A DNA stretch of 64,000 bases from an uncultured Lachnospiraceae bacterium (GCA_910585545.1 CAJUFN010000001.1:345331-409330); one strand, 5' to 3'; numbered from the stretch's first letter, positions 28,366-36,868 are shown. Notes: generated by a model from the letters alone, not told the origin. Numbers and translations: made by a program.

Positions 28366-28393
28366 TTGCATCTTTTCGAAAAAGCTGTATAAT
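28366..28393 (+). promoter_or_regulatory. tRNA-Thr promoter
   Basis: TTGCAT (28366-28371), 16 nt, and consensus TATAAT (28388-28393) end 22 bp before the mature tRNA. Confidence 0.8.
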
Positions 28394-28415
28394 ATCATTT
28401 GTAGCGTTCACACAT

Positions 28416-28488
28416 GCTGGAATAGCTCAGTCGGTAGAGCACTTCACTCGTAATGAAGGGGTCGTCGGTTCAAGTCCGATTTCCAGCT
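28416..28488 (+). tRNA. tRNA-Thr (anticodon CGT)
   Basis: A 73-nt cloverleaf: acceptor GCTGGAA/TTCCAGC, D arm GCTC...GAGC, anticodon arm CTTCA-CTCGTAA-TGAAG giving anticodon CGT (reads ACG, threonine), and T loop TTCAAGT. CCA is not encoded and must be added. A promoter and a terminator flank it tightly. The accessory ATPase/TOPRIM block begins directly downstream. Confidence 0.95.
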
Positions 28489-28495
28489 TATAAAA

Positions 28496-28537
28496 ACCGC
28501 CGCAAATTCTTTGAATACGGAATTTGCGGCGGTTTTT
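28496..28537 (+). terminator. tRNA-Thr terminator
   Basis: Arms ACCGCCGCAAATTC and GAATTTGCGGCGGT around a 10-nt loop, followed by TTTT, begin 8 bp after the tRNA. Confidence 0.9.
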
Positions 28538-28575
28538 GGTATAATTTACTAAGCCCCGAAGGGCTTATTAATAAA

Positions 28576-29358
28576 TTATGATTTTATTTCCTCACTATTC
28601 AGCATTTTCTCCCAGAATTCAGGTTTAAAATATTCCAACAAAAATAATGGAAAGCTATTAATAACTGCAATTTGCCCATCTATAATTTTTGTCAGTTGCT
28701 TTTGAAATAACTCCAACTGGCTCATGCAGCTAAGGAAATCATTTCTGCTTGGTATTTTATATGTATTATTGACAAGACAATTCAATTTACTAACAGCATT
28801 TCTACAAAAAATCTTCCAATCCTCTACCGTATATTTGCGGAAATCTTGATATTCTTTCAACTCATGCACGGTATGTTTATAATTATTTATTTCAGAAATA
28901 GGAATACTGCATCTGCGATAGCAGACTTCATCCTTTAAATTGTCACGAATAGATTCTACCATTGGATAATTAACATACAATTTTCCTAAATCCGTTTCAT
29001 CAGAAAAAGTTTCTAACATCTGATTAAGAATTTCACTCACAGAAAGACCTTCTCTTCTATTATTATTCGTATGTCCATCATAATCAAAGAATAAATATAT
29101 TTCCATAAAATCATCGCGCGTATAACCGTCTAATATAGCTTTCGCATCTTCACTGTATTCCCGGATTACTTCAATTATATCTGTTTGAAAGTCATCTTCT
29201 TTTAATTGCCTCCACAACATATAAATATTCTCACCAGCAGGAAACGTAATTGGAACCAATTCTATATTATCAGCAAAGAAACACTGATTTAAGTTTTTGA
29301 TTAATATCCGTTCTGTTTTTTGTCCTTCATATATGATTGCAATGTACTTTCTATTCAT
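28576..29358 (-). CDS. TOPRIM-motif protein (RloB/AriB-like), partner of the ATPase
   Basis: The 260-residue protein starts MNRKYIAIIYEGQKTER, where E11 and E16 fit the TOPRIM glutamate motif. FFDYDGH supplies an acidic pair (D92, D94), and a further acidic motif NYPMVESI is at about 130-137. This layout matches TOPRIM nucleases paired with AAA ATPases in phage defence (RloB-like and DUF4435/AriB proteins). I chose the ATG at 29358, 6 nt after GGGGG and overlapping the ATPase stop by 8 bp, so the two are translationally coupled. The exact family is uncertain. Confidence 0.65.
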   Translation of the reverse strand: MNRKYIAIIYEGQKTERILIKNLNQCFFADNIELVPITFPAGENIYMLWRQLKEDDFQTDIIEVIREYSEDAKAILDGYTRDDFMEIYLFFDYDGHTNNNRREGLSVSEILNQMLETFSDETDLGKLYVNYPMVESIRDNLKDEVCYRRCSIPISEINNYKHTVHELKEYQDFRKYTVEDWKIFCRNAVSKLNCLVNNTYKIPSRNDFLSCMSQLELFQKQLTKIIDGQIAVINSFPLFLLEYFKPEFWEKMLNSEEIKS

Positions 29359-30460
29359 TAAATGCCCCCGCATTATACATCTTTTGCAAGTTATGTGCTT
29401 TTCTCAACTCTTTTTTCGTAGACTCTGCAAATGATTTAATTTTTCCATTAATTATCTGCAGATAACAATCTGGACGCAACAAATCATTCGACATAATATC
29501 TGTATTATGTGTAGTCAATAAAGACTGTGTATCATCTAATTTCTTTAACTCTTCTATAACCGCAATCGCTAAATTCTTATGATAAAAGGCATCAAACTCA
29601 TCTATAAAAACCAACGAAACTTCTTCCATCTGAATCAGCCAATAATAAAACAACGCAACAGACTGGGTTCCAGTAGATGCTACATTATAAAAATTTGTCG
29701 TTTCCGTCTTATATTTACAATGTAATTGCTTTTCACCATCAATTTCCTTCACTACTAATTCATAATCAATTCCAAGCTTATGCAAAAATTCCTGAAAATC
29801 TTTTACTTTATTATTTTCTATAATACGAGTTGAAATTTTTTCTGTACCTGCGGTAAATCCTTGGTATGTATTTCCCTGCAAACTGCTAAACCACAACATA
29901 CGATTCACATATGAAAAAAATTTGCGAAAAATAATATTATTAACATCTTCCAAATCCAATACCGTATTATTATGAACATATTTTACAAAAGATATATTTT
30001 GAGATCCTAAATCAGTATTAAGTGTTTCTGCCCCCGCCAAATTCAAAATAGGGGGAGTCTGAGATGTATAGTGATATTCAAGGCATGTCTTACCATTAAT
30101 CTGCACTGATTCATATAACAATGTTTGAGCGTCAGCTTTATTATATACATATTTTAGTTCACCTTCTTCAAAAGCAAACGTATATGAAAAAGCAACATTC
30201 TCTTTCATATGCTCCAAATGTGTATATAACCCATAACGATCATAACGCTTTTCTTTATCTGTCAGGTGGAGAATAATATCAAACATTGCATAACCCAAAT
30301 TACTCTTTCCGCTACCGTTATCACCATACACAAGAGCATTTTTCAAAACCCCATTTTTAGTAGCTTTTTCATTAAATTCATAATTATTAATTTTACTTAA
30401 ATCCAGAACTAAATGCTCATCAAAATTTTTAAAATTCTTCACTTCAAATTTTTTCAGCAT
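29351..30460 (-). CDS. AAA-family (OLD/AAA_15-like) ATPase, candidate defence gene
   Basis: This 369-residue SMC/ABC-like ATPase has Walker A GDNGSGKS (46-53) after an N-terminal FEVKNFKNFDEHLVLDL strand, a signature-like ASTGTQS (261-267), Walker B VSLVFIDE (281-288) and an H-loop TTHNTD (316-321). Such ATPases act as sensors in two-gene anti-phage systems with a nuclease partner, here the coupled TOPRIM-motif gene. AGGAGG precedes the ATG. The promoter overlaps an operator-like dyad. Codon use looks AT-richer than the neighbouring core genes, consistent with transfer. Confidence 0.75.
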   Translation of the reverse strand: MLKKFEVKNFKNFDEHLVLDLSKINNYEFNEKATKNGVLKNALVYGDNGSGKSNLGYAMFDIILHLTDKEKRYDRYGLYTHLEHMKENVAFSYTFAFEEGELKYVYNKADAQTLLYESVQINGKTCLEYHYTSQTPPILNLAGAETLNTDLGSQNISFVKYVHNNTVLDLEDVNNIIFRKFFSYVNRMLWFSSLQGNTYQGFTAGTEKISTRIIENNKVKDFQEFLHKLGIDYELVVKEIDGEKQLHCKYKTETTNFYNVASTGTQSVALFYYWLIQMEEVSLVFIDEFDAFYHKNLAIAVIEELKKLDDTQSLLTTHNTDIMSNDLLRPDCYLQIINGKIKSFAESTKKELRKAHNLQKMYNAGAFNE

Positions 30461-30476
30461 ATTTTTCTCCTCCTTT

Positions 30477-30495
30477 GTGTAATTTCATATTACAC
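30477..30495. promoter_or_regulatory. inverted-repeat operator overlapping the defence-pair -10 box
   Basis: GTGTAAT-N5-ATTACAC is a perfect dyad of 7-bp arms that covers the -10 hexamer of the ATPase promoter. A repressor binding here would silence the pair. Confidence 0.5.
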
Positions 30496-30515
30496 CATAT
30501 AATGTTACTGTGCAA
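30487..30515 (-). promoter_or_regulatory. promoter of the ATPase-TOPRIM pair
   Basis: Minus-strand TTGCAC (30510-30515), 17 nt, TAATAT (30487-30492), immediately upstream of the ATPase ribosome site. Confidence 0.6.
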
Positions 30516-30533
30516 GCATTCTCCGTAAAAAAA

Positions 30534-31184
30534 TTACGGCACTAATTTATCCAACAGCTTGCATAAAACATTCATATCACGGATATCTTTCTGAAAAAAA
30601 GTGAGAACTTGTTCAATATTACCTTTTTCGATATAGTAACAGCAATGAATATCTTTGCAATATTTCTTCAAATTTTTTACCCTTCTCGTCGTAAATATAA
30701 CTTGTCCTGCTAAATCAAGAAATGCATCATAATCAAATTTTAACGGTGTATCTAAAATTTTAATCGAATCAATTTCAGTAAACAAATCTGTCAATAACTG
30801 TACTTCATATTCTTTCTTACTTTCTTTTAGAACAGTTATTACTCTGTGTATAAACATAATCGGAGAATCCATAATCTCTTTTGAATTATATTCCATGCCT
30901 AATGAATCACATCTTACAGATACCTGAAACACCCTTCCATCTTTCATACGTTTATATTCATATTCAACTATATTCTGACAGACAACAAACTTATAATAAA
31001 AATAAATCGGTTCTTCCGAAAAGAAATTAATTTTATAAATAGAACGTGTAATATCTGTGATTGCCTGACAAAGGTTAGTCTTGCCAGAAGCACATATCCC
31101 CAGAAAAAAATTATTCTTTTCCAGAATCAACTTCTTCTTTAACATTAAATTCCTATAATTTTCTGTGTAAAATTCCCTTAACAT
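30534..31184 (-). CDS. reduced AAA-type ATPase lacking its catalytic core
   Basis: A 216-residue ORF that begins like an AAA_15 ATPase (MLREFYTENYRNLMLKKK) and has a Walker A-like GICASGKT (29-36). The later part has QVIFTTRR at the H-loop position, with R instead of the histidine, followed by a YYIEKGNIEQVL end typical of such ATPases. The intervening signature motif and Walker B acidic residues are absent, and the protein is about 150 residues shorter than the neighbour. It is either a decayed gene with an open frame or a non-hydrolysing partner. It is upstream of, and co-directional with, the ATPase-TOPRIM pair. Confidence 0.5.
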   Translation of the reverse strand: MLREFYTENYRNLMLKKKLILEKNNFFLGICASGKTNLCQAITDITRSIYKINFFSEEPIYFYYKFVVCQNIVEYEYKRMKDGRVFQVSVRCDSLGMEYNSKEIMDSPIMFIHRVITVLKESKKEYEVQLLTDLFTEIDSIKILDTPLKFDYDAFLDLAGQVIFTTRRVKNLKKYCKDIHCCYYIEKGNIEQVLTFFQKDIRDMNVLCKLLDKLVP

Positions 31185-31246
31185 ATATTTTCTCCCCTAT
31201 TTATATATATTCCCTTCTATTCTTCCGTATGATTAACAATAAAATA

Positions 31247-31287
31247 AAATCACTGTAACCTTTATATTTTTAAGTCACAGTGATTTT
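31247..31287 (-). terminator. terminator of the MscS-type gene
   Basis: Arms AAAATCACTGT and ACAGTGATTTT separated by about 19 nt, with a T-rich tail on the minus strand, lie just after the channel stop codon. Confidence 0.75.
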
Positions 31288-31304
31288 ACTTTTCAACTAT
31301 TCTT

Positions 31305-32228
31305 TTATTTCCCCTGATGTACCGTAACCTGCGGAAACGGAATATCAATCCCTTCTCTGTCAAAGGTAAGCTTAATCTCCTCAAGCACTCTCCATCTTGT
31401 CGTCCAATACTCCTCCGTCCGTACCCATGCACGAAGCCCGATATCCACAGAACTTTCTCCCAGATTATCTACATAAACAACGATTTGTTCTTCTTGCAGT
31501 ATCTTCTCATCTTCCCGTAAAATCGTTTCGATCAGCTGCTTTGCCTTCTTCAAATCCGAATCATAAGCAATTCCCACGATAATATCCAGCCTTCGTTCAT
31601 CCTTTGCCGTCACATTCGTAAGACTCGTATTGGACAGCGAGCCGTTCGGAATAACGATCGTCTTATTGTCAATCGTTGCCAGCTTCGTGTAAAAAATCTG
31701 TATCTCCTTTACGGTTCCTTCGTTACCATGCGCATCTTCAATGATATAATCTCCTACCACAAATGGCTTCAGCAGCAGAATCAAAACTCCTCCTGCGAAG
31801 TTTGAAAGGCTCCCCTGCAAAGCAAGACCTAACGCAACACCACCGGAAGCCAGAAGCGCTGCAAGTGACGTCGTGTCCACCCCAAACTGTTTCACAAGCG
31901 AAATTATCAGAATAAAATAAAGGACACATTTTAGAAGCGAATCTGTAAACTGTTCTACTCCTTTATCCACCGTGGATTTTTCCAATGATCTCCTTACAAT
32001 CTTGCGGATAAGATCTATCACCTTCTTTCCGATAATAAATACGATAATCGCAAGCACCGCGCGCATTCCAAAAGAAATAACATCCGGTATATGGTCATTG
32101 ATGTATTGTTGAAACCTGCTAACCTCCTTCGTAACCTCAGCCGCCGTCTCCACTACGCTTTCCTTGGTAGCTTCCAGCGTATCCATAGTTCCTGTTTCAT
32201 TTGAAAGTAATATTCCCCAATATTGCAT
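31305..32228 (-). CDS. small-conductance mechanosensitive channel (MscS family)
   Basis: This 307-residue protein has three N-terminal helices, with the third being the glycine/alanine-rich pore helix LLASGGVALGLALQGSLSNFAGGVLILL, and then the cytoplasmic beta domain (PFVVGDYIIEDAHGNEGTVKEIQIFYT). It opens under membrane tension to release solutes during osmotic downshock. AGGAGG precedes the ATG. It lies downstream of pgeF on the same strand and has its own terminator. Confidence 0.93.
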   Translation of the reverse strand: MQYWGILLSNETGTMDTLEATKESVVETAAEVTKEVSRFQQYINDHIPDVISFGMRAVLAIIVFIIGKKVIDLIRKIVRRSLEKSTVDKGVEQFTDSLLKCVLYFILIISLVKQFGVDTTSLAALLASGGVALGLALQGSLSNFAGGVLILLLKPFVVGDYIIEDAHGNEGTVKEIQIFYTKLATIDNKTIVIPNGSLSNTSLTNVTAKDERRLDIIVGIAYDSDLKKAKQLIETILREDEKILQEEQIVVYVDNLGESSVDIGLRAWVRTEEYWTTRWRVLEEIKLTFDREGIDIPFPQVTVHQGK

Positions 32229-32290
32229 CTAATACCTCCTTCTTTTTGTATCCCTCCAGCATTTTCATCCATCCAAACTCTATCACAAAT

Positions 32291-33139
32291 CTATTGCAGC
32301 ATCAAAAATGCCGCCAGATTGCCGCGTTTCCCGCAAGACGCCCTATGTGAGAACAAGATATCCGGGTTACAGCACGTACAAAGTGCCGTCACTTCCAGAT
32401 GTTCCCTTAAGATTCCTGCCTCTCTTAACACAACTTCATTTGCCTTCCACAGATCAAGCTGATACTTTCCGTTTTCTTTCGCATAGAATAATTCGTTCCA
32501 ATATTCCTCTGCAAAATTTTCACGAAATTCTTCAATGACGTCTTCACTGACTTCATAGCAGTCCTGGCAGATAGACGGGCCGATTGCCGCATAAATATCT
32601 TCCGGTTTGCTGCCATATACTTCTGCCATCTTTTCAACCGTAACCTTCCCCATCCTGTTGACCGTTCCCCGCCATCCGGAATGTGACAAGCCGATCACCC
32701 TTTTTACCGGATCTACAAAAAATAACGGCACACAGTCTGCATAAAACGTCGTAAGACATATCCCCGGCTCATTTGTAATAAGCCCATCTACATCCGCGTA
32801 ATCCAGTTGCCTTACGAGTCCCTTTCCCCTGTCTGCTTTGGTTACCACACGCACATTCGTCGTATGCGTCTGCTGGGAAAAAGTAAATGCCGCCTCTTCG
32901 ATTCCAAGCGCCTTTGCCATCCTGCGGTAATTCTCCTCTACCGCAGTCTCTTCATCCCCGCGGGTAAAACTTAAATTCATCGATGACAGATGCTCTTTAC
33001 TCACTCCGCCAAGTCGCGTAGAAAATCCATGCTTCACTATGCCAATTCGTTCCAGTAACGGATAGACTAGCACCGGCACTCCTTCTTTTTCTTCTAACCT
33101 TGGAACCTTTACTTCCCCTTTATATTTTAAATTCACCAT
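32291..33139 (-). CDS. pgeF: purine nucleoside phosphorylase/laccase-domain protein PgeF (YfiH)
   Basis: This 282-residue protein has the metal-site motifs of the multicopper-polyphenol-oxidase-like family: TTFYADCVPLFF, LSHSGWRGT and CTCCNPDILFSHR. Characterised members remove misincorporated L-Ser from peptidoglycan precursors or act on purine nucleosides. I chose the ATG at 33139 (GGGGAG upstream, overlapping the yraN stop by 7 bp); the frame extends to 33319 only inside yraN. It is the last gene of the rplS-lepB-rbgA-rnhB-yraN run. Confidence 0.88.
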   Translation of the reverse strand: MVNLKYKGEVKVPRLEEKEGVPVLVYPLLERIGIVKHGFSTRLGGVSKEHLSSMNLSFTRGDEETAVEENYRRMAKALGIEEAAFTFSQQTHTTNVRVVTKADRGKGLVRQLDYADVDGLITNEPGICLTTFYADCVPLFFVDPVKRVIGLSHSGWRGTVNRMGKVTVEKMAEVYGSKPEDIYAAIGPSICQDCYEVSEDVIEEFRENFAEEYWNELFYAKENGKYQLDLWKANEVVLREAGILREHLEVTALCTCCNPDILFSHRASCGKRGNLAAFLMLQ

Positions 33140-33501
33140 TTTAGTCTCCCCTGATATGCAAATGCATCCTGAATCCATATAATTTCTTCCCCTAAAAATC
33201 CAATCACATCGAATCTGCAAGGTACCTGCATCATCTGATGTACAGCCAGATAATACCTTGCACAAGAAGACAATGCCAGCTGCTTCTTGCGTGTGATTGT
33301 CTCCAGCGGATGTCCGCATCCAGCCGTCTTCCTGTATTTCACCTCACAAAAAACAATACAGCCATCCTTCCTTGCTATGATATCCACTTCACCGCTTGGA
33401 CAATGATAATTATACTCTAAAATCTCATATCCTTGCTCCTGCAGATATCCACCTGCCCTTTGTTCATAGGACATCCCTGTTCTTCTTCTATTCTGCTTCA
33501 T
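33133..33501 (-). CDS. yraN: YraN/UPF0102 endonuclease-like protein
   Basis: A 122-residue PD-(D/E)XK-fold protein: RAGGYLQEQGYEILEYN, then SGEVDIIARKDGCIVFCEVKYRK, which holds the D...EVK catalytic triad. It is widespread beside rnhB, and its cellular role is unclear. Two starts are possible (33501, or 33474 giving MSYEQRAGGY); neither has a strong ribosome site. It is coupled to pgeF by a 7-bp overlap. Confidence 0.88.
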   Translation of the reverse strand: MKQNRRRTGMSYEQRAGGYLQEQGYEILEYNYHCPSGEVDIIARKDGCIVFCEVKYRKTAGCGHPLETITRKKQLALSSCARYYLAVHQMMQVPCRFDVIGFLGEEIIWIQDAFAYQGRLKW

Positions 33502-33566
33502 TTTCCAATCATTTTCCAGATGCGCTTACCTGGATATCTCATTTATTTTCATTCGCCGCAAACCAT

Positions 33567-34346
33567 TTATAAAACAAAATTACCGATAAAGCTTTGTCTG
33601 TGAATCGGTGTTGGTCCAAGTTTTTTCAATGCCGCAATATGCTCCCCGGAACCATATCCCTTATTCGAAGCGAATCCATATCCAGGCAAGATTTCCTCAT
33701 ATTCCCTCATCAACCTGTCTCTCGTCACCTTTGCGATAATACTTGCCGCTGCAATCGACACGCTTTTGGCATCACCTTTGATAATCGGCACCTGACGAAT
33801 CGCAACCCCCGGAATCGTCACCGCATCGTTCAAAAGTACATCCGGCTGTATTGAAAGCTTGCCAATCGCCTGGCGCATTGCCTCGTAGGTTGCCTGGAGA
33901 ATGTTAATCTCATCAATTCTTGCCGGACTAACCATCCCGACGCCAACTGCCACCGCTTTTTCCATAATCTCATCGTACAGGGCTTCTCGTTTTGCTTCAC
34001 TTAATTTCTTCGAGTCATTGATATACAAAATCTCGCAGTCTTTTGGCAGGATTACCGCTGCCGCTACGACCGGACCCGCAAGCGGACCACGCCCTACCTC
34101 ATCAATACCGCATATATAGGAAAAATCACGGTATTCGCGCTCATAACTACTCATACGAAACAGGCGTTCTCGTTCCTCCCGCAGTTTTTGCTCCTGCTTC
34201 CTGTATTTTGCAAGAAGGCTGACAACGCCAGCCCTTGAGTCTTCCTTATAAATCTCTAACAACTCTTTCCTGCTTTCGATGTCAGCCTGCTCCAATTCCT
34301 GTTTTATCTCGCTGATACTTTTTCTCTTACTGTTTTCTCTAATCAT
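33567..34346 (-). CDS. rnhB: ribonuclease HII
   Basis: Removes RNA from RNA-DNA hybrids and single ribonucleotides. At 259 residues it carries CGIDEVGRGPLAGPVVAAA with the first catalytic acids and YINDSKKLSE. The N-terminal 65-residue extension (coiled, charged) is the Bacillus-type substrate-handling domain. GGAG lies 9 nt before the ATG, which overlaps the lepB stop by 8 bp. Confidence 0.96.
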   Translation of the reverse strand: MIRENSKRKSISEIKQELEQADIESRKELLEIYKEDSRAGVVSLLAKYRKQEQKLREERERLFRMSSYEREYRDFSYICGIDEVGRGPLAGPVVAAAVILPKDCEILYINDSKKLSEAKREALYDEIMEKAVAVGVGMVSPARIDEINILQATYEAMRQAIGKLSIQPDVLLNDAVTIPGVAIRQVPIIKGDAKSVSIAAASIIAKVTRDRLMREYEEILPGYGFASNKGYGSGEHIAALKKLGPTPIHRQSFIGNFVL

Positions 34347-34890
34347 GCTTGACCACTCCTATGCTGTCCAACGGCCAGATACGCACCCATGCTCTTCCTA
34401 CCAAATCTTCCCGCTTCAGTACTCCTACACTTGCGTCACGGCTGTCTGCGCTGTGGTTACGGTTATCTCCAAGGACAAAATACTCATCCTCACCAAGCTT
34501 AATTGGCTCTTGCGCAATCCCCGATGTTTCCATAACTTCTTTGCCGTAATCCTCATCTAGCTTCTCATCATCAATATACACATAACCGTCAATTACCTGT
34601 ACTGTTTCTCCTGGAAGTCCGATGATTCGCTTGATATAGTACACATCTTCCTGATATTTGTATGGGAAAACAATGATCTCATATCTTTTTGGATCGCGGA
34701 ATCTGTAAGAAAGCTTATCTACAATCAGATTATCACCGTCATGAAGCGTATTCTCCATGGAACGTCCTTCTACCTTCGTTCTCACGCCTACAAACGTAAT
34801 AACCAAATACGTAAGTATGATTACGATTACAATATATACGACCCAACCTAATATCTCTTTGGTCAAACTTTTCTCTTTTATCTCATCCAT
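34339..34890 (-). CDS. lepB: signal peptidase I (copy 1)
   Basis: This 183-residue type I signal peptidase is anchored by one N-terminal helix. The catalytic serine is in the GRSMENTLHDGD motif (the family SM motif), the lysine in YYIKRIIGLPGE and the C-terminal box in LGDNRNHSADSR. It cleaves signal peptides from exported proteins at the membrane. It lies between rbgA and rnhB, with a second lepB on the other side of rbgA. Confidence 0.95.
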   Translation of the reverse strand: MDEIKEKSLTKEILGWVVYIVIVIILTYLVITFVGVRTKVEGRSMENTLHDGDNLIVDKLSYRFRDPKRYEIIVFPYKYQEDVYYIKRIIGLPGETVQVIDGYVYIDDEKLDEDYGKEVMETSGIAQEPIKLGEDEYFVLGDNRNHSADSRDASVGVLKREDLVGRAWVRIWPLDSIGVVKHD

Positions 34891-34917
34891 AGTCTTTACC
34901 TTCTTAATCTTCTATTC

Positions 34918-35769
34918 TTAACAATATTGTTCCGGGAACTCCAACGTAATCCTTCCAAGCCTTCCATTACGGAAATCATCCACAAAAAGTGCGGCGGCTT
35001 TTTCCGTATCCAATTCATTTCCGCGCACCAGGCAGTGCCTGCTCCTCGCAATCTCACTCAAAGTCGCATACGAATCTTCCTCTTCCGTAATTGCATATTT
35101 TTCTGCAAGTACACCCGGATAATATTCTCGCATAAATGTGATCATTTCAGCAGAAAGCTCTTCTATATTCAGGATTTCATCCTTGATCGAACCGATAAAT
35201 GCCAGCCGCTGTCCCACCATTTGATCTTCAAACTTCGGCCATAGAATCCCCGGTGTATCCAAAAGTTCTACGTTCTTATTCAGACGAATCCACTGTTTTC
35301 CCTTTGTCACGCCAGGTTTATTCCCTGTTTTCGCGCAGGCTTTCCCAGCCAGACTGTTAATAAATGTGGATTTTCCGACATTTGGTATTCCCACGACCAT
35401 GGCACGCACCGGACGATTCAATATTCCACGCTTTCTGTCACGCTCGATTTTCTCTTTACAGGCTTCCTGGATCACATTCTGAATAGATTTCATCCCACCG
35501 CCTTTTTTGGAATTCACCTTCACCACGGCATAACCTTTTTGTTTAAAAAATTCCGCCCAGGCATCATTCCATCTATCCTCTGCAAGATCTGATTTATTAA
35601 GCAAAATCAATCTCGCCTTGTTCTTTCCTAACTCATCAATATCCGGATTCCTGCTGCTCATAGGAATTCTCGCATCCACAAGCTCAATCACCAGATCAAT
35701 TAATTTTATATTCTCCTGCATCATACGCTTCGCCTTCGTCATATGACCAGGATACCATTGAAAATGCAT
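34918..35769 (-). CDS. rbgA: ribosome biogenesis GTPase RbgA/YlqF
   Basis: This 283-residue circularly permuted GTPase has motif order G4 (LLNKSDLA), G1 (GIPNVGKSTFINSLAGK) and G3 (LLDTPGILWPKF). It matures the 50S subunit. It starts MHFQWYPGHMTKAKR, and I chose the ATG at 35769 because AAGGAG lies 8 nt upstream. The two lepB genes flank it. Confidence 0.95.
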   Translation of the reverse strand: MHFQWYPGHMTKAKRMMQENIKLIDLVIELVDARIPMSSRNPDIDELGKNKARLILLNKSDLAEDRWNDAWAEFFKQKGYAVVKVNSKKGGGMKSIQNVIQEACKEKIERDRKRGILNRPVRAMVVGIPNVGKSTFINSLAGKACAKTGNKPGVTKGKQWIRLNKNVELLDTPGILWPKFEDQMVGQRLAFIGSIKDEILNIEELSAEMITFMREYYPGVLAEKYAITEEEDSYATLSEIARSRHCLVRGNELDTEKAAALFVDDFRNGRLGRITLEFPEQYC

Positions 35770-35783
35770 ACTTTTGCTCCTTA

Positions 35784-36365
35784 TTATTTTAAAAATCCGA
35801 CATGCTCCTTCGGAGAAATGACAAACCACGCCTTTCCTTCTATATCCGTCTTCTTCACATTGCCAACTTCTTGGCTGCGGCTGTCCTCACTTGCCATACG
35901 GTTATCCCCAAGGACAAAATACTCATCCTTTTTTAACTTAATTTCTTCCGCTGCTACACCGGCATCCTCAATCGCTGTCGTCTTATATTCTTCTTCTAAT
36001 TCCTTACCATCTATATATAGTTTACCATCTTTAATCTGAATTGTCTCCCCCGGAAGTCCGACAATCCGCTTCATATACACATGCAAATCCTCGTTTCCAT
36101 CCGGTCTAAATACAATCACATCGCCTCTCTTTGGATTGCTTGCGTCATAGACGATCTGATTCACGAGTACAATATCTCCATTATGTAAAACTGGGTTCAT
36201 GGAATCACCTACTACGCTCCTCCACTGCCCCAGATACCATACAACCCCAAATGCTAACACGCACACCACCGCAATTCGAAGCACCCAACCTCCGATTGCT
36301 TTCATGGCTGCCTCATACTTTCTGCTTCTATCCCTATCTTTGCGAAACCGCAGCTCCATCTTCAT
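35784..36365 (-). CDS. lepB: signal peptidase I (copy 2)
   Basis: A 193-residue paralogue of the lepB at 34339-34890, with a basic N terminus, one membrane helix, the serine motif VVGDSMNPVLHNGD, lysine motif VYMKRIVGLPGETIQIKDG and LGDNRMASEDSR. The two copies differ throughout, so this is an old duplication. GAGGGAG precedes the ATG. A terminator separates it from rplS. Confidence 0.95.
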   Translation of the reverse strand: MKMELRFRKDRDRSRKYEAAMKAIGGWVLRIAVVCVLAFGVVWYLGQWRSVVGDSMNPVLHNGDIVLVNQIVYDASNPKRGDVIVFRPDGNEDLHVYMKRIVGLPGETIQIKDGKLYIDGKELEEEYKTTAIEDAGVAAEEIKLKKDEYFVLGDNRMASEDSRSQEVGNVKKTDIEGKAWFVISPKEHVGFLK

Positions 36366-36396
36366 TTGACTCCCTCGCCATGCAGATACGTTTTAA

Positions 36397-36430
36397 AAAG
36401 GGACAATATACATTATGTACTTGTCCCTTT
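36397..36430 (-). terminator. rplS terminator
   Basis: Perfect arms AAAGGGACAA and TTGTCCCTTT, followed by T residues on the minus strand, lie between rplS and lepB copy 2. Partial read-through into lepB is possible. Confidence 0.75.
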
Positions 36431-36440
36431 CCTCATTCTA

Positions 36441-36788
36441 CTATTTTACTAATTCTTTGACCTTAGCAGCTTTACCAACACGATCACGTAAGTAGTTAAG
36501 TTTTGCTCTTCTTACTTTACCTCTTCTAATCACGTCAACTTTTACAACGTGTGGGGAATGTAACGGCCATGTCTTCTCTACGCCGATTCCGTTAGAGCTC
36601 TTTCTTACTGTAAAAGTAGCTCTCGTGCTTCCACCTTGTTTTTTAAGAACCGTACCTTCAAAAACCTGGATTCTTTCACGGTTTCCTTCTTTAATCATAG
36701 CGTGAACTCTTACTGTATCACCTACGTTAAACTGAGGTACTTCTGCTTTTAACTGCTCTGCTTCAATCGCTTTAATAATATCGTTCAT
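36441..36788 (-). CDS. rplS: 50S ribosomal protein L19
   Basis: The 115-residue L19 begins [29 protein letters not shown] and ends with the basic [22 protein letters not shown]; it sits at the 30S-50S interface. The start at 36788 has AGGAGG 6-8 nt upstream; the longer frame is leader sequence. In related genomes it directly follows trmD, but here a 7-kb cassette intervenes and rplS has its own promoter and leader. Confidence 0.98.
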   Translation of the reverse strand: MNDIIKAIEAEQLKAEVPQFNVGDTVRVHAMIKEGNRERIQVFEGTVLKKQGGSTRATFTVRKSSNGIGVEKTWPLHSPHVVKVDVIRRGKVRRAKLNYLRDRVGKAAKVKELVK

Positions 36789-36862
36789 TGTGTGCCTCCT
36801 TATATTCTCGACGTTCTTAATACTCAATTTTGGTACCAGAGGACCATCTTTCTTCTCACAAC
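36789..36862 (-). promoter_or_regulatory. rplS 5' leader (possible L19 autoregulatory element)
   Basis: About 75 nt of untranslated leader lie between the promoter and the start codon. It contains a possible GGTCC...GGTACC-type pairing region. Firmicute L19 leaders commonly act in autogenous control. The identity is by position only. Confidence 0.35.
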
Positions 36863-36868
36863 GCTGAT

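Noticed and set aside
28416..28570. tRNA-Thr as attachment site of an integrated element
   Set aside because: I found no integrase and no obvious repeat of the tRNA 3' end on the far side of the ATPase/TOPRIM block, so integration here is only a positional guess.
33140..33319. 60-residue N-terminal extension of PgeF
   Set aside because: It lies entirely within yraN coding sequence, and a good ribosome site precedes the ATG at 33139.
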